The notes beneath the pieces are model-generated. The model had not been told where the DNA came from and made no database searches. It saw nothing but the letters and a program-made list of their open reading frames with translations. The position numbers and the translations under genes were made by a program. This document shows positions 7,696-16,351 of a DNA stretch of 64,000 nt, piece after piece; the first letter of the stretch is position 1, and every line of letters starts with the position of its first letter. Origin of the DNA: Paeniglutamicibacter sulfureus (GTDB taxonomy: Bacteria > Actinomycetota > Actinomycetes > Actinomycetales > Micrococcaceae); NCBI RefSeq assembly GCF_039535115.1, contig NZ_BAAAWO010000001.1:4216001-4280000 (forward strand). The letters are read 5' to 3'.

Positions 7696-10461
7696 CTAGA
7701 CCCCGAGGGCGGGGTCCGGTTCCTCGTTGATGATCCGGTAGCCCAGGGCCGCGTCGAATCCGTGGATCTCGCGAGTGTCCAGGGCCTCCATGAAGGAGAG
7801 GATCTCCTCGGTGACGACCTGTCCGGGCACCAGGATCGGAAACCCCGGCGGGTAGGGGGTAACGAAACCGGCGGAGACGATCTCCTCCCCGGCGCGCACC
7901 CGGTCCGCTAGCTCCCGCGGCATCAAATAACCGCATTTCTCGGTCTTGTAGGTGGTGAAGTACGCGGTGCGCAAATCCCCGTCGACGGTGTCTTCCCCGC
8001 TGCGGAAGCGCTGGGCAAAGCGGCTGAAGTCCGGCAGCGGCGGCGGGGAGGAAACCAGCTCGGCGACGCGGGCCTTGCGGGCCCCCAGCGCGGCGGGCGA
8101 CATGTCCTCGCGCTCGGCGTCGAAGTGCTCCGCGAGCTTGACCAGCACGTCGATGAGGTAGGCGACGGCGCTGCGCGAGGTGCCGATGTTGGTCATGAAG
8201 AGCACCGTGTTCCGGGAGGTCTTGTTGACCTGGATCCCGTGCAGGTCCATCAGGTACTGGTGCTTGAACGTGTCCCCGTCCACTCCGGTGTTCCCGATGT
8301 GCAGGGTCAGCCTGCTGGGGTCCATGACGAACTCGTCGGTGCGCCAGGCCTCGTCCATCGCCGCGATCCCGTCGCGCAGCGGCATCGGCCGGTCGGTCTG
8401 GCGGTACTCGGCCGGGATGAGGTCGCAGGTGCTCAGCACGCGGAAGTACTTCTTCAGCAAGGGGTGGCGCGCCACCGCCTGGGCCACCGACTGCGCCAGG
8501 TAGGCCTGGCGCTGGACCAGCTCGTAGCCTTCCAGCACCGCCTGGCGCCGTCCGATGTCCAGCGAGGCCAGGATCTGGTAGTTCGGCGAGGTGGAGGTGT
8601 GGGTCATGTACGCGGCCTTGAAGGTCACCTCGTTAAGGTGGCTGAAGTCCTGGTCGTAGACATGGATCATCGACCCCTGTCGCAGCGCGGTCAGCGTCTT
8701 GTGCGTTGACTGCGTCGCGTACACGCGCAACCTGGCGATGCGCGGATCCGGCAGCAGCCGCGTGGCCAGCCACACCTCGTCGTCGGCCGGTTCCCCGGTC
8801 ACCGGGTCGAAGAGCGAGGCCCGCTGGGCGTCGGCGCGCGCCGCGTACTCCGGGTCCCTGAAGCTTTCCTCAAGCGCGGCCGCCGCAGCCATGGCGGTGC
8901 GCCGGCGGTAGATCGGGTGGAACCCGGCGAAGGCGAACCACGCCTCGTCCCAGAGGAAGACCAGGTCCGGCTTGATGGCCAGGCATTCGGCCATGACGCG
9001 TTCGACGTCATAGACGATCCCGTCGAAGGTGCAGTTGGTCAGCGTGATCATCTTGACCTCGTCAAGGCGGCCGGCGCGGCGGTAGTCAAGCAGCATGCCC
9101 TTGAGTGCCTTCAGCGGCACGGCGCCGTAGAACGAGTACTCGTTCAGCGGGTAGGCGTCCACGTAGGCGACCTGCGCCCCGGCGAGCATCAGCGCATAGT
9201 GGTGGGACTTGTGGCAGTTGCGGTCGGCAATAACCACGTCGCCCGGGGCCAGGATCGACTGGTGCACGATCTTGTTGGCCGTGGAGGTCCCGTTGGTGAC
9301 GAAGTAGGAGCGCCGCGCGCCGAAGGCGCGGGCCGCCAGCACCTGGGCGTCGCGGATGGTGCTGCGCGGATCAAGCAGCGAGTCCAGCCCGCCGGAGGTC
9401 GCCGAGGTCTCGGCGTGGAGCAGGTTCATCCCGTAGAACTCTCCCATGTCCTTGATCCAACGGGAGTTCACCACCGAGCCGCCGCGGGAAATGGGCAGCG
9501 CGTGGAAGACCGCGGCCGGCTTGCGGCTGTGCTGCTGCACGGCGTCAAAGAACGGGGTCTGGTAGCGCGCCGCGACCCCGGCCAGCAGAGAGAGGTGCAG
9601 TTCCATGGACTCCTCGCGGCGGAAGAGCCGGGCGAAGCGCCGGTTCGCCGCACCGGCGAGGTCCTCGATGGACACGTCGGCCACCAGGTACAAGTCCAGT
9701 TCCGGGCGCAGCTTCTTGAGCTTGTCGGCCATGGTCAGGATGCGCTGTCTGGGGGTCTGGGAGGCTACGCCGGGATCGACGACGCCGTCCAGGTAGCGGC
9801 GCAGGTCGTCGCTGGGCCGCTGCCGGGCAGGCACGGTGAAGCCCGGGCGCACGATGCAGGCCTGGATGGTGGGGTTCAGCAGCACCGCGATCAGCGCGTC
9901 CTCCAGCGAAGGCACCACGTTGACCTGGTAGATGAAGGCGTCGGTTTCCCGGCGCTGGCCGGTCATCTCGGCGATGAACTCCTCACGCACAGTCGCCGAT
10001 ACGTCGTCGACGACCAGCACCTCGAAGCGCGGGCGGCGGTCGGCGATGGCCAAGCCCGCCGCGTCGAGCGCCTCGGCGTGGGGGTCCGGCTCGACGAGCT
10101 TGTCGTCGAGCTCGTGGCGGAAGCGCGCGAACCCGCGCGTCACGGTCTCGATCATCGTCAGCGCCGCAGCGTAGTCGCCTTCCCGCAGGCGGGTGCGAAG
10201 CTCGAGCACGTGCGCCTTGCCGGGCACTGCCCAGTAGGTCTCCACGGCCTCGAGGAAGCGCAACTGTCGGCCGACTTCCTCTTTCAGGCCCTTCTCCACG
10301 GTGCGTGCGCCGTTGGCGGCATCGGCCATGCCCGGAAGCTGCTTGGCCGCATAGCCCAGATATTCCCAGGCGTCGGTGCGAAGTCTCCACACGTTGGAAG
10401 GTGTCGCGTATTGTTCGGTGTCGACCTTCGACAGTACCGCTTTCACTTCTGGTCCATTCAT
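7696..10461 (-). CDS. Orn/Lys/Arg-type PLP amino-acid decarboxylase
   Basis: This 921-residue fold-type I PLP enzyme has the large-subunit architecture of the inducible bacterial ornithine/lysine/arginine decarboxylases. It has an N-terminal helical and receiver-like region, a PLP domain with GTSTANKIVHQS, DRNCHKSHHYA and WDEAWFAFAGFHP, the Schiff-base lysine in STHKTLTALRQGSMIHV, and a C-terminal domain. A stretch of about 40 residues after EESFRDPEYAARADA is an insertion relative to the usual core. The substrate is not decidable by eye. The ATG at 10461 has AAGGGC upstream; a TTG nine bases earlier is less likely. It lies 45 bp downstream of serine hydrolase B in the same orientation. Confidence 0.9.
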   Translation of the reverse strand: MNGPEVKAVLSKVDTEQYATPSNVWRLRTDAWEYLGYAAKQLPGMADAANGARTVEKGLKEEVGRQLRFLEAVETYWAVPGKAHVLELRTRLREGDYAAALTMIETVTRGFARFRHELDDKLVEPDPHAEALDAAGLAIADRRPRFEVLVVDDVSATVREEFIAEMTGQRRETDAFIYQVNVVPSLEDALIAVLLNPTIQACIVRPGFTVPARQRPSDDLRRYLDGVVDPGVASQTPRQRILTMADKLKKLRPELDLYLVADVSIEDLAGAANRRFARLFRREESMELHLSLLAGVAARYQTPFFDAVQQHSRKPAAVFHALPISRGGSVVNSRWIKDMGEFYGMNLLHAETSATSGGLDSLLDPRSTIRDAQVLAARAFGARRSYFVTNGTSTANKIVHQSILAPGDVVIADRNCHKSHHYALMLAGAQVAYVDAYPLNEYSFYGAVPLKALKGMLLDYRRAGRLDEVKMITLTNCTFDGIVYDVERVMAECLAIKPDLVFLWDEAWFAFAGFHPIYRRRTAMAAAAALEESFRDPEYAARADAQRASLFDPVTGEPADDEVWLATRLLPDPRIARLRVYATQSTHKTLTALRQGSMIHVYDQDFSHLNEVTFKAAYMTHTSTSPNYQILASLDIGRRQAVLEGYELVQRQAYLAQSVAQAVARHPLLKKYFRVLSTCDLIPAEYRQTDRPMPLRDGIAAMDEAWRTDEFVMDPSRLTLHIGNTGVDGDTFKHQYLMDLHGIQVNKTSRNTVLFMTNIGTSRSAVAYLIDVLVKLAEHFDAEREDMSPAALGARKARVAELVSSPPPLPDFSRFAQRFRSGEDTVDGDLRTAYFTTYKTEKCGYLMPRELADRVRAGEEIVSAGFVTPYPPGFPILVPGQVVTEEILSFMEALDTREIHGFDAALGYRIINEEPDPALGV

Positions 10462-10506
10462 AGGGGGCAACTGCCCTTGCGGGGCGTCACAAATCAGGGG
10501 GGGAAA

Positions 10507-11823
10507 TTAGGCGTCCTCGGCCACGGGGTGGGTGCGTGCCGGCCGGATGAACAGGGGAAGGAATTCCTGGAGCGGCACCGGCGGCTGGGAGCCCAGCTCC
10601 GCGGCAATCGCGTCAAAGGCGCGCAGCGTGGGGAAGAGCTTGGAGGCGTCCTGCGGCAGCGGCCAGCTGGAAAGCTTCACACCCACCACTTGGGCGGGGC
10701 GGTTGATGTAGACCATTTGCCCGTGGATGCCCAGGCAGAGCAACACATCGTTGCCCTCGTAGGGGAACCACATCTGGTTCCGGTACATGCCTCCGGGCAT
10801 CCGGTTGTCGCCGGGGCTGTTGGCAAAGGCCTCGCGGGAGTCTGGTGCCCCGGCCAGTGTCTGCGCGATCCAGTCGGCCGACAGCACGCGCTTTCCGCCC
10901 ACCGAGTGCCCGTCGTTCAGGAAGAGCGAGCCGAAGCGTGCCATGTCGCGCAGCGTGGCGTTGATCCCGCCGTCGAACATGCCGGTGCCGTACTGGTCGA
11001 TCCCGATCACGGCGTCCGCCTCGGCGCCGATCTTGCCCCACAAGAGGTGGGACATCAGCGTGGGCATGGTCGATCCGGAGACCGCCTCGCAGATCCAGCC
11101 GAGCATGTCGGTTTCGCAGGATCGGTATTCGAAGACCCCGCCGTGCGCGGTCTTCTGTCGAAGAGTCGACAGGTACGGGTACATGCCGGTGGGACCGGGA
11201 ACCGCCGGGGGAGCCCAGCCGATCGCCTCCTCCAGCTTCCGCACCTCGGCGTCGGCATCCAGGTAGTCCTCGGAGAACTCGATGCCCGAGCGCATGTCCA
11301 GCAGTTGGCGGACCGTGGCCCCTGCGTAGCCGGAATCGGCCAGGGTGGGCACATAGTCGGTCAACAGCGCCTCGGGATCCAGCATCCCCGCGTCATACAG
11401 CGCCCCGGCGACGGCGCCGACCAGCGACTTGCTCACCGACATCAGCAGGTGCTCGGTGTCGGCGGTCATCTCCCCGAAGTACTGTTCGGTAAGCACCGAG
11501 CCGCGGTGCAGAAGCATCCACCCGTCGGTGTCGCTCATGCCCATGACCGAGCCCACGCTCATCGGCGCTTCCTCGGGACCGGCCGGGGCCAGCATGATCG
11601 AGTCCAGGTCGCGGTGGGCGGCCGGCAGTTTGGAGGCCGGTTCCAGCCCCCGCGAGATCACCGCGGTGGGCAGGAACTCGGCCATGTGCTGGAAGGACCA
11701 GCGCAGGTTTTGCGGCAGTTGCCAATTTTGCATGTCCACCCTGGATGGGTGGTGATCAAGGTTCGTGCCGTCCAACGCTGGTTCCTTCCATGGCTGCACC
11801 ATTGCAGCGTTCTGTTGCCGCAT
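10507..11823 (-). CDS. NylB-like serine hydrolase, copy B
   Basis: This 438-residue paralogue of the hydrolase at 541-1782 shares long identical blocks (TAHGGVFEYRSCETDMLGWI, GGINATLRDMARFGSLFLND). Counting from the ATG at 11823, catalytic residues are Ser129-Val-Ser-Lys132 and Tyr233. The start is uncertain. The ATG at 11823 and the next at 11802 lack a ribosome site, and a TTG preceded by AAGGA (leaving LDGTNLDHH) is an alternative. The first codons overlap an array of inverted repeats. It lies between the ATP-grasp and decarboxylase genes on the same strand, suggesting a shared transcript and pathway. It is probably an amide or ester hydrolase. Confidence 0.83.
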   Translation of the reverse strand: MRQQNAAMVQPWKEPALDGTNLDHHPSRVDMQNWQLPQNLRWSFQHMAEFLPTAVISRGLEPASKLPAAHRDLDSIMLAPAGPEEAPMSVGSVMGMSDTDGWMLLHRGSVLTEQYFGEMTADTEHLLMSVSKSLVGAVAGALYDAGMLDPEALLTDYVPTLADSGYAGATVRQLLDMRSGIEFSEDYLDADAEVRKLEEAIGWAPPAVPGPTGMYPYLSTLRQKTAHGGVFEYRSCETDMLGWICEAVSGSTMPTLMSHLLWGKIGAEADAVIGIDQYGTGMFDGGINATLRDMARFGSLFLNDGHSVGGKRVLSADWIAQTLAGAPDSREAFANSPGDNRMPGGMYRNQMWFPYEGNDVLLCLGIHGQMVYINRPAQVVGVKLSSWPLPQDASKLFPTLRAFDAIAAELGSQPPVPLQEFLPLFIRPARTHPVAEDA

Positions 11824-11886
11824 AATGCGGCGTTGTCATTGCTGCATCGGTGCAGCTTTTGGTAACGGCCAGGGCTTGCGCCCTGG
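11793..11886. promoter_or_regulatory. Array of four perfect dyads at the 5' end of serine hydrolase B
   Basis: GCTGCA-CCAT-TGCAGC (11793-11808) and GCTGCA-TCGG-TGCAGC (11841-11856) have identical 6-bp arms and 4-bp spacers, 48 bp centre to centre. Between them is CCGCAT-A-ATGCGG (11818-11830). A fourth dyad, CCAGGGC-TTGC-GCCCTGG, lies at 11869-11886. The pair of identical dyads suggests a repressor operator; RNA attenuation of the ATP-grasp transcript is the alternative. Confidence 0.5.
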
Positions 11887-11899
11887 TTCTATTGCCGAG

Positions 11900-14545
11900 C
11901 TACCACTGTGTTTTGACTCCGATGCCGGCCGTCGCATCCACTGCCGATTCCCCACCCACCGGTATGCCGGCAAAGCCTGCCCTGATGGAGTCGATGAAGT
12001 GCTTGGCCCGGATGGTCAGCTTGGGCGAGCCGTTGCGCTCAAGCTGAAGTCGTCCCTTGGTGACCAGGATGCCCAGGTCGGCACCCTTCCAGCGGTAGTC
12101 GCCGGGACCGTAGATGCGCAGGAAGAATGCCTCGGACTCGTTTTGCAGCATGTGCCAGTCCATGGCGGGGCGGCTGAAGACCAGCGCGCCGTTGGCGTCA
12201 AGGTAGTACTGGCCCGTTGCCGGGGTGGCGGTGAGCAGCTCGACCGTCTCGGAAGTCTCCTTGATGATCATCTGGCTCCACACGTCGGCACCCGAGAGTG
12301 CTTCCCAGCGCGCGTTGATCTCGTCGATGTCCAGGTCGAATTCCACGTCCATGTATTCGAGCAGGTGGAATAGGAACAATGGGACGTCCGCGTAAGCGCC
12401 GGCGGTCACGTTGGTGATGGCCGATGCCCCGGAAATACGCGGGTTCAATTCGCCCAGGTAGACCTTGTCGGTGTCGGTGTCCACGAGCACGTCGACCTCG
12501 AAGAAGCCGCGGTAGCCTTCTTTGGAAAGCCTGTCGCCCATGCGCTTGACCAGGTCGGTGGCCTGCGCCCGCTGGTTGTCGGAGAGCACGTCCGGGTGCA
12601 TTTCGTTGCCGCACCAGCCGCCCTTGTACGGGGTCAGGTCGTTGTGGCCGGCCAGTTCGGTGAGGAACGGCCCGACCAGGGTGCCCGAGCGCGTGAGCAC
12701 TGCCTCGACAGCTACCGGCAGGTTGTTGATCCGGCGCATGATCTTGATTTCCTCGTCGACGATCTCGGCGCTGTGCTTGTTCCAGTCAGCCTCGTTGTTG
12801 ATGAAGAAGGTGGTCTTGCCCGAGTCGCCGTATGGAGTCTGGACGACCAATTCGTCCCCGAGTCCGGCCTCGTCGGCGGCCTTGCGCAGGGCCTTCCAGT
12901 CCGAACCCGTGGTCAGGACGTTCGGGACCGAAGCGACCCCTGCCTCGTTGCCCAACTCGGTGGTCACGATCTTGGAATCCAAGCGGGAGCGCAGCTCGGC
13001 CGACGGCAGGATCAGGTCGTAGCCCAACTCGTCGCAGATCTGCTCGGTTTCCTCGTCGAAGAAGACCATGGCGACCTTGGGCCGCGTGCCGGGACGCAGG
13101 TCCTTGGTCATGCGGGCGCGGACCTCGGCGTTGAGCAACAGCCAGTTGTTGATCTCCTCGCCGGAGCCGAATTCGCGGTACGGCTTGTGCACGGGGGTGA
13201 AGATCCGCGGGTGGGCGCCGTCCCAGGCATCGTAGTAGCTGATGTAGGTGAAGTTACGCACCCAGCGGTCAAGGCCCAGCAGGTTGAAAGGGGTGGCGCC
13301 GATGAAGAAGATCGGCACGTCGTTGGTGCGGAAGAAGTGGCGGACCTCGGAGATGTTGCGCACCGTGTGCAGGACCGTCTCGGCCGGCACGGTGGAGGCG
13401 AAGGCGGCGTCGGTTCCGACGGTTGCCTCGGGTGCCTCGGGGCCGGACGGGGTGGCGCGCGGCATCGGGTCGGCTGCCGGAGTCGCAACGGTCGAGGCTG
13501 TGGCCTTGGAGTCAGGCTTGTCCGTGACGGGGGTCTTGGCGGCTGCAATCGAGGTTGCAACGGCGGGCTCAGCCTTGGTTGCCAGCTTGGCTTCGGTGGT
13601 GCCCGTTGTGTTGGCGGATGACTTCGTGTCGGCCGGCTGGGTGGACGGAGCGGTCACGGCTGCTGGCTTGTCAGAGGACTTGACGGGCTTTGGATCGGCG
13701 GTGGTCTTGGGTGCGGCGGACTTCGGGGGCGCAACCGGGGCAACAGAAGGGCTTGCCGTGGCAACGGCAGCCGCTGGCTTCGTGGCCGTGGACTTCGCCT
13801 CGACGCCGGCCTTGACTGCTGCAGGGGCGGTCTTGGAGGTGGCGGCGGAGGACTTGGCGATCGGGGACGGTGTCGTCGCCGTTCCGAGGGACTTGGGCGC
13901 GGCGTCATTCGTCTTCGCGGCAGTGGTCTGGGTGGCGGTGGCCGGCTTTGCCGCGATCGAGGTGGCAGCGGCGGAAGATGTGGCTGCCGCGGGCGCAACG
14001 CTCCGGGTAGCAGCTGTCTCGGGCTTCTTCGCGGCCGACTTGGCTGCGGTGGCCTGGGCCGGAGTGGCAGACGTGGATTTTGCGGCGGCGGTCTGGGCCG
14101 GAGTGGCAGACGTGGATTTTGCGGCGGTGGCGGGCTTTGACACCGAGGCCTTTGCCGCTGCTGCGGACTTGGTTGCGGGGGTCTTCACCGCGGTTGCAGG
14201 CTTTGCCGCCGGCGACGCGTCAGTCGTCGGAGTGGTTTTGGAAGCTGCGGCTGAGGGCTTTTCACTCGCAATCTTGGCCGGGATCACGGCGGTCTCTCGA
14301 GCAGACGGAGCAGCCGTGGTCTTTACCGGTACGGACTTTGAAGCGGCAGGCTGTCGAGAGGCGGTTTTCGCAGCGGTTGCAGTCGACGAATTTGAGCTCG
14401 CTGTGGTTTTTGCGGGTGCAGCGTTCTTCACGGGTGCAGCCTTTTCATCAACCGATTTTTTGTCTGTCGTCGGTTTGGCCACCACTTTGTTGAGCTGACT
14501 CGGCTGGCCGATCTTCTTACCGGTCTTGTTCGCGTGTGCGGTCAT
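11900..14545 (-). CDS. ATP-grasp (biotin-carboxylase-like) ligase with a long Ala/Lys/Thr/Pro-rich N-terminal tail
   Basis: This is an 881-residue protein. Residues 1 to about 387 are low-complexity, rich in Ala, Lys, Thr, Ser and Pro, like a histone H1 tail, with a tandem 13-residue repeat (AAKSTSATPAQ core) at 141-166. Residues 388-881 are globular. They carry an ATP-grasp fold with the nucleotide loop YGDSGKTTFF (572-581), LVGPFLTELAGHNDLTP, and the metal-binding strand YLGELNPRISGASAITN (696-712). No biotinyl or carboxyltransferase domain is present, so ligation of a carboxylate to an amine is more likely than biotin carboxylation. The start ATG at 14545 has AAGGAG seven bases upstream; the reading frame is open further upstream but without a ribosome site. 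It is the first gene of a minus-strand set with a serine hydrolase and a decarboxylase. Confidence 0.82.
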   Translation of the reverse strand: MTAHANKTGKKIGQPSQLNKVVAKPTTDKKSVDEKAAPVKNAAPAKTTASSNSSTATAAKTASRQPAASKSVPVKTTAAPSARETAVIPAKIASEKPSAAASKTTPTTDASPAAKPATAVKTPATKSAAAAKASVSKPATAAKSTSATPAQTAAAKSTSATPAQATAAKSAAKKPETAATRSVAPAAATSSAAATSIAAKPATATQTTAAKTNDAAPKSLGTATTPSPIAKSSAATSKTAPAAVKAGVEAKSTATKPAAAVATASPSVAPVAPPKSAAPKTTADPKPVKSSDKPAAVTAPSTQPADTKSSANTTGTTEAKLATKAEPAVATSIAAAKTPVTDKPDSKATASTVATPAADPMPRATPSGPEAPEATVGTDAAFASTVPAETVLHTVRNISEVRHFFRTNDVPIFFIGATPFNLLGLDRWVRNFTYISYYDAWDGAHPRIFTPVHKPYREFGSGEEINNWLLLNAEVRARMTKDLRPGTRPKVAMVFFDEETEQICDELGYDLILPSAELRSRLDSKIVTTELGNEAGVASVPNVLTTGSDWKALRKAADEAGLGDELVVQTPYGDSGKTTFFINNEADWNKHSAEIVDEEIKIMRRINNLPVAVEAVLTRSGTLVGPFLTELAGHNDLTPYKGGWCGNEMHPDVLSDNQRAQATDLVKRMGDRLSKEGYRGFFEVDVLVDTDTDKVYLGELNPRISGASAITNVTAGAYADVPLFLFHLLEYMDVEFDLDIDEINARWEALSGADVWSQMIIKETSETVELLTATPATGQYYLDANGALVFSRPAMDWHMLQNESEAFFLRIYGPGDYRWKGADLGILVTKGRLQLERNGSPKLTIRAKHFIDSIRAGFAGIPVGGESAVDATAGIGVKTQW
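14053..14128. repeat. 39-bp tandem duplication inside the ATP-grasp N-terminal region
   Basis: Two near-identical copies of a unit containing CTGGGCCGGAGTGGCAGACG start at 14054 and 14093, an exact 39-bp period. In the minus-strand reading frame they encode two copies of a 13-residue KSTSATPAQ-type unit, so the duplication is in frame. Confidence 0.85.
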
Positions 14546-15401
14546 TGTCCAACTCCTTTCATCGGGGAGATAGCCGAATCCTGGGGAGGTAGTTGACTCT
14601 GGCCGTCGGGGCCGCGCATTTCGTGTGAACACGGTGTGCACTGGGTCCCTGCAACATGAGTGTTCGCCGCCTCCCCATGGTCGGACAACCGCAGGCGCGG
14701 TAGACCGACCCATGGGGATTCTTCATTTCCATCTGCTAGTCCAGTAAACGTAGTTGGGAGAAGTGAACACTGCCTAAACGGCAGGTGTTGAAAGGCACGC
14801 CGGGCCGGGGGCATCGCCATGAATCCGCCGTAGAGGAGCGGTTTCCGGGTCGTTCCCGGGGGGCAGAACGAAACAGAAAATAATGAAACCCCGCGTAAGG
14901 GATTGGGATTTCCGGATCCTGAATCGACATGCTGTGATGTAGGTTACCGATGAGTTTATTTTTTGGCGCATTTTCGGCTTCACCGAGATATTTGAATGGA
15001 ATCCAAGGCATGCAATAGGGGCCGTTGATTGAGGTTTTAGTGGCGGCTGAAAGATTTCCGAATGTTACCTATGACGTATGATTTGAAGTCACTTGGCCTT
15101 CCGGTGATGGCCCGAATGCGCAGGGAACCAGAGGCAAATCGATCGATATTTCAGACGGGTGGTTCAACCCCCTCCAGCGCGACAACAGTCGATCAGGCAT
15201 CGATAGAAGTTCACCCGGTTCTCGGGCACCGCGGCTCGGCGGGAGTCCCTCAATCCACCGCTTGGAACGACGGTGCCAAGCGCCATTGGCCGAACGGGTC
15301 ATGCATCATCCGGCCTCGATCGAGCGAATGTTGCAGGCATCCTGAAAACACGCGCAAAGAGCAAAGATCGGGCGTCAGCGGTGATATGAAACTTTAGTCG
15401 G
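14546..15401. other. 856-bp region without a supported gene
   Basis: This is the largest gene-free stretch in the window. Base composition drops, with A/T-rich patches around 14870-15060. Open frames of up to about 110 codons exist on both strands but show no family resemblance and no good ribosome sites. It must contain the promoter of the ATP-grasp gene near 14560-14760. The adjoining peroxiredoxin remnant suggests that part of it is decayed sequence. Confidence 0.6.
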
Positions 15402-15671
15402 CTAGGGATCCCGAAGTTGCGCGAGAAGACGACGCGGTTGGGCGTCCGTGTCGGTGATGCCAAGATTGGCATGGGCGATATTTCCCGCAACCACGATCAG
15501 GGTGCTGCGCACCAGTTCGGTGGCCGCGGAAAAGCCGGGATCCGATAGTAGCGGGTAGGTCAAGTGCAAACGCTCGACGGCCTCGGGCTGGTAGTCGGAA
15601 TCCCGGTTGGAGAGACCGTAAAAACGGTATCCCATGGCCGCGCAGTCGGCTGCAAGATCGCGGAACTCGCA
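15402..15671 (-). pseudogene. Remnant of a peroxiredoxin (AhpC/TSA-like redoxin)
   Basis: The frame reads CEFRDLAADC, then YGLSNRDSDYQPEAVERLHL, then YPLLSDPGFSAATEL, a clear match to the middle of redoxin-like peroxiredoxins. The N-terminal part with the entry strands and any start codon is missing. After AATEL the sequence jumps to STLIVVAGNI, skipping the segment usually present there (the GLPTFE...LYKR region). The frame then runs to a stop at 15402. Truncation at the 5' side plus an internal deletion make a functional product unlikely. The upstream membrane gene overlaps where the missing 5' end would be. Confidence 0.7.
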
Positions 15672-15705
15672 CGAGGCGGGCGTCGATTTTGATGCGGGCG
15701 GGGCA

Positions 15706-16110
15706 CTAATCCGGAAGGACCTGCCGATCCGGACCAACCACGGGCTCCGTGGTTCTCCGCTTCAGACGCCAGCGAATGAAAGTCGAAATTGTCCACATTA
15801 GGACGGTCGCCAGCACTCCGAGCGCGCCGCCAACCCAGGAACCGATTATCAAGCCGATCCCACGCAAATCCAGCCCACGGCCCTCTGAGAGTCCCGGGAC
15901 ATACGGCGGCTCGAAGATCGCGCCGACAACGATCCCGGCGAAGATCCCGTAAACGATCGAGGCAGCGACTCCCAGCACCAGGTACAGTCCCGGAGCCCTG
16001 CTGCCTCCGCGCATGTGCACGAGGCTGCCAACTGTGATCGACACCAGTGCTGCAGCGGACGTCAGCACCCAGAAGCCGATGAGGTCGTAGTCGTAGTCGT
16101 TGTAGTCCAT
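15706..16110 (-). CDS. Small membrane protein of unknown function
   Basis: This 134-residue protein begins with an acidic, repetitive segment (MDYNDYDYD). It then has three predicted membrane helices, roughly at 10-30, 42-67 and 83-108, and a basic C-terminal tail (RWRLKRRTTEP). I recognise no family. The ribosome site is poor: a small GGGC/GCCC hairpin directly precedes the ATG. It lies immediately upstream of the peroxiredoxin remnant on the same strand. Confidence 0.6.
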   Translation of the reverse strand: MDYNDYDYDLIGFWVLTSAAALVSITVGSLVHMRGGSRAPGLYLVLGVAASIVYGIFAGIVVGAIFEPPYVPGLSEGRGLDLRGIGLIIGSWVGGALGVLATVLMWTISTFIRWRLKRRTTEPVVGPDRQVLPD

Positions 16111-16351
16111 GGGGCAAATGCCCGCCCTCTATTGGCAATGAAGCAGCCAGTCTATCGGCTTGGCCGTCTGGGGACCTGCGACTCGATTGCCAAGGAGTAG
16201 CCAATCCTTGATGCCGTGGGCTAAAGCCTGGCCATCGACCGAAGGCTCCGACTCATGGGTCAACTCGACTGCGGCTTGCTGGTCGGTGATGTAATGAAGG
16301 CAGGACGAGCAACCGCAACCCGGGCGGAACCGTGCCAGTCGGAAGGAAAAC

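Noticed and set aside
8917..11865. Very long open frame on the plus strand opposite the decarboxylase and hydrolase B genes
   Set aside because: It is a codon-bias shadow of high-GC genes: the amino-acid composition is His/Arg/Gly/Val-skewed with no family motif, and the minus-strand genes are clear.
15150..15195. tRNA 3'-end-like sequence (GGTGGTTCAACCCCCTC then CAGCGCGACA)
   Set aside because: The T-stem pairs poorly and no matching 5' half, D-arm or anticodon arm is found upstream. It may be a chance match or an old remnant, and cannot be called.
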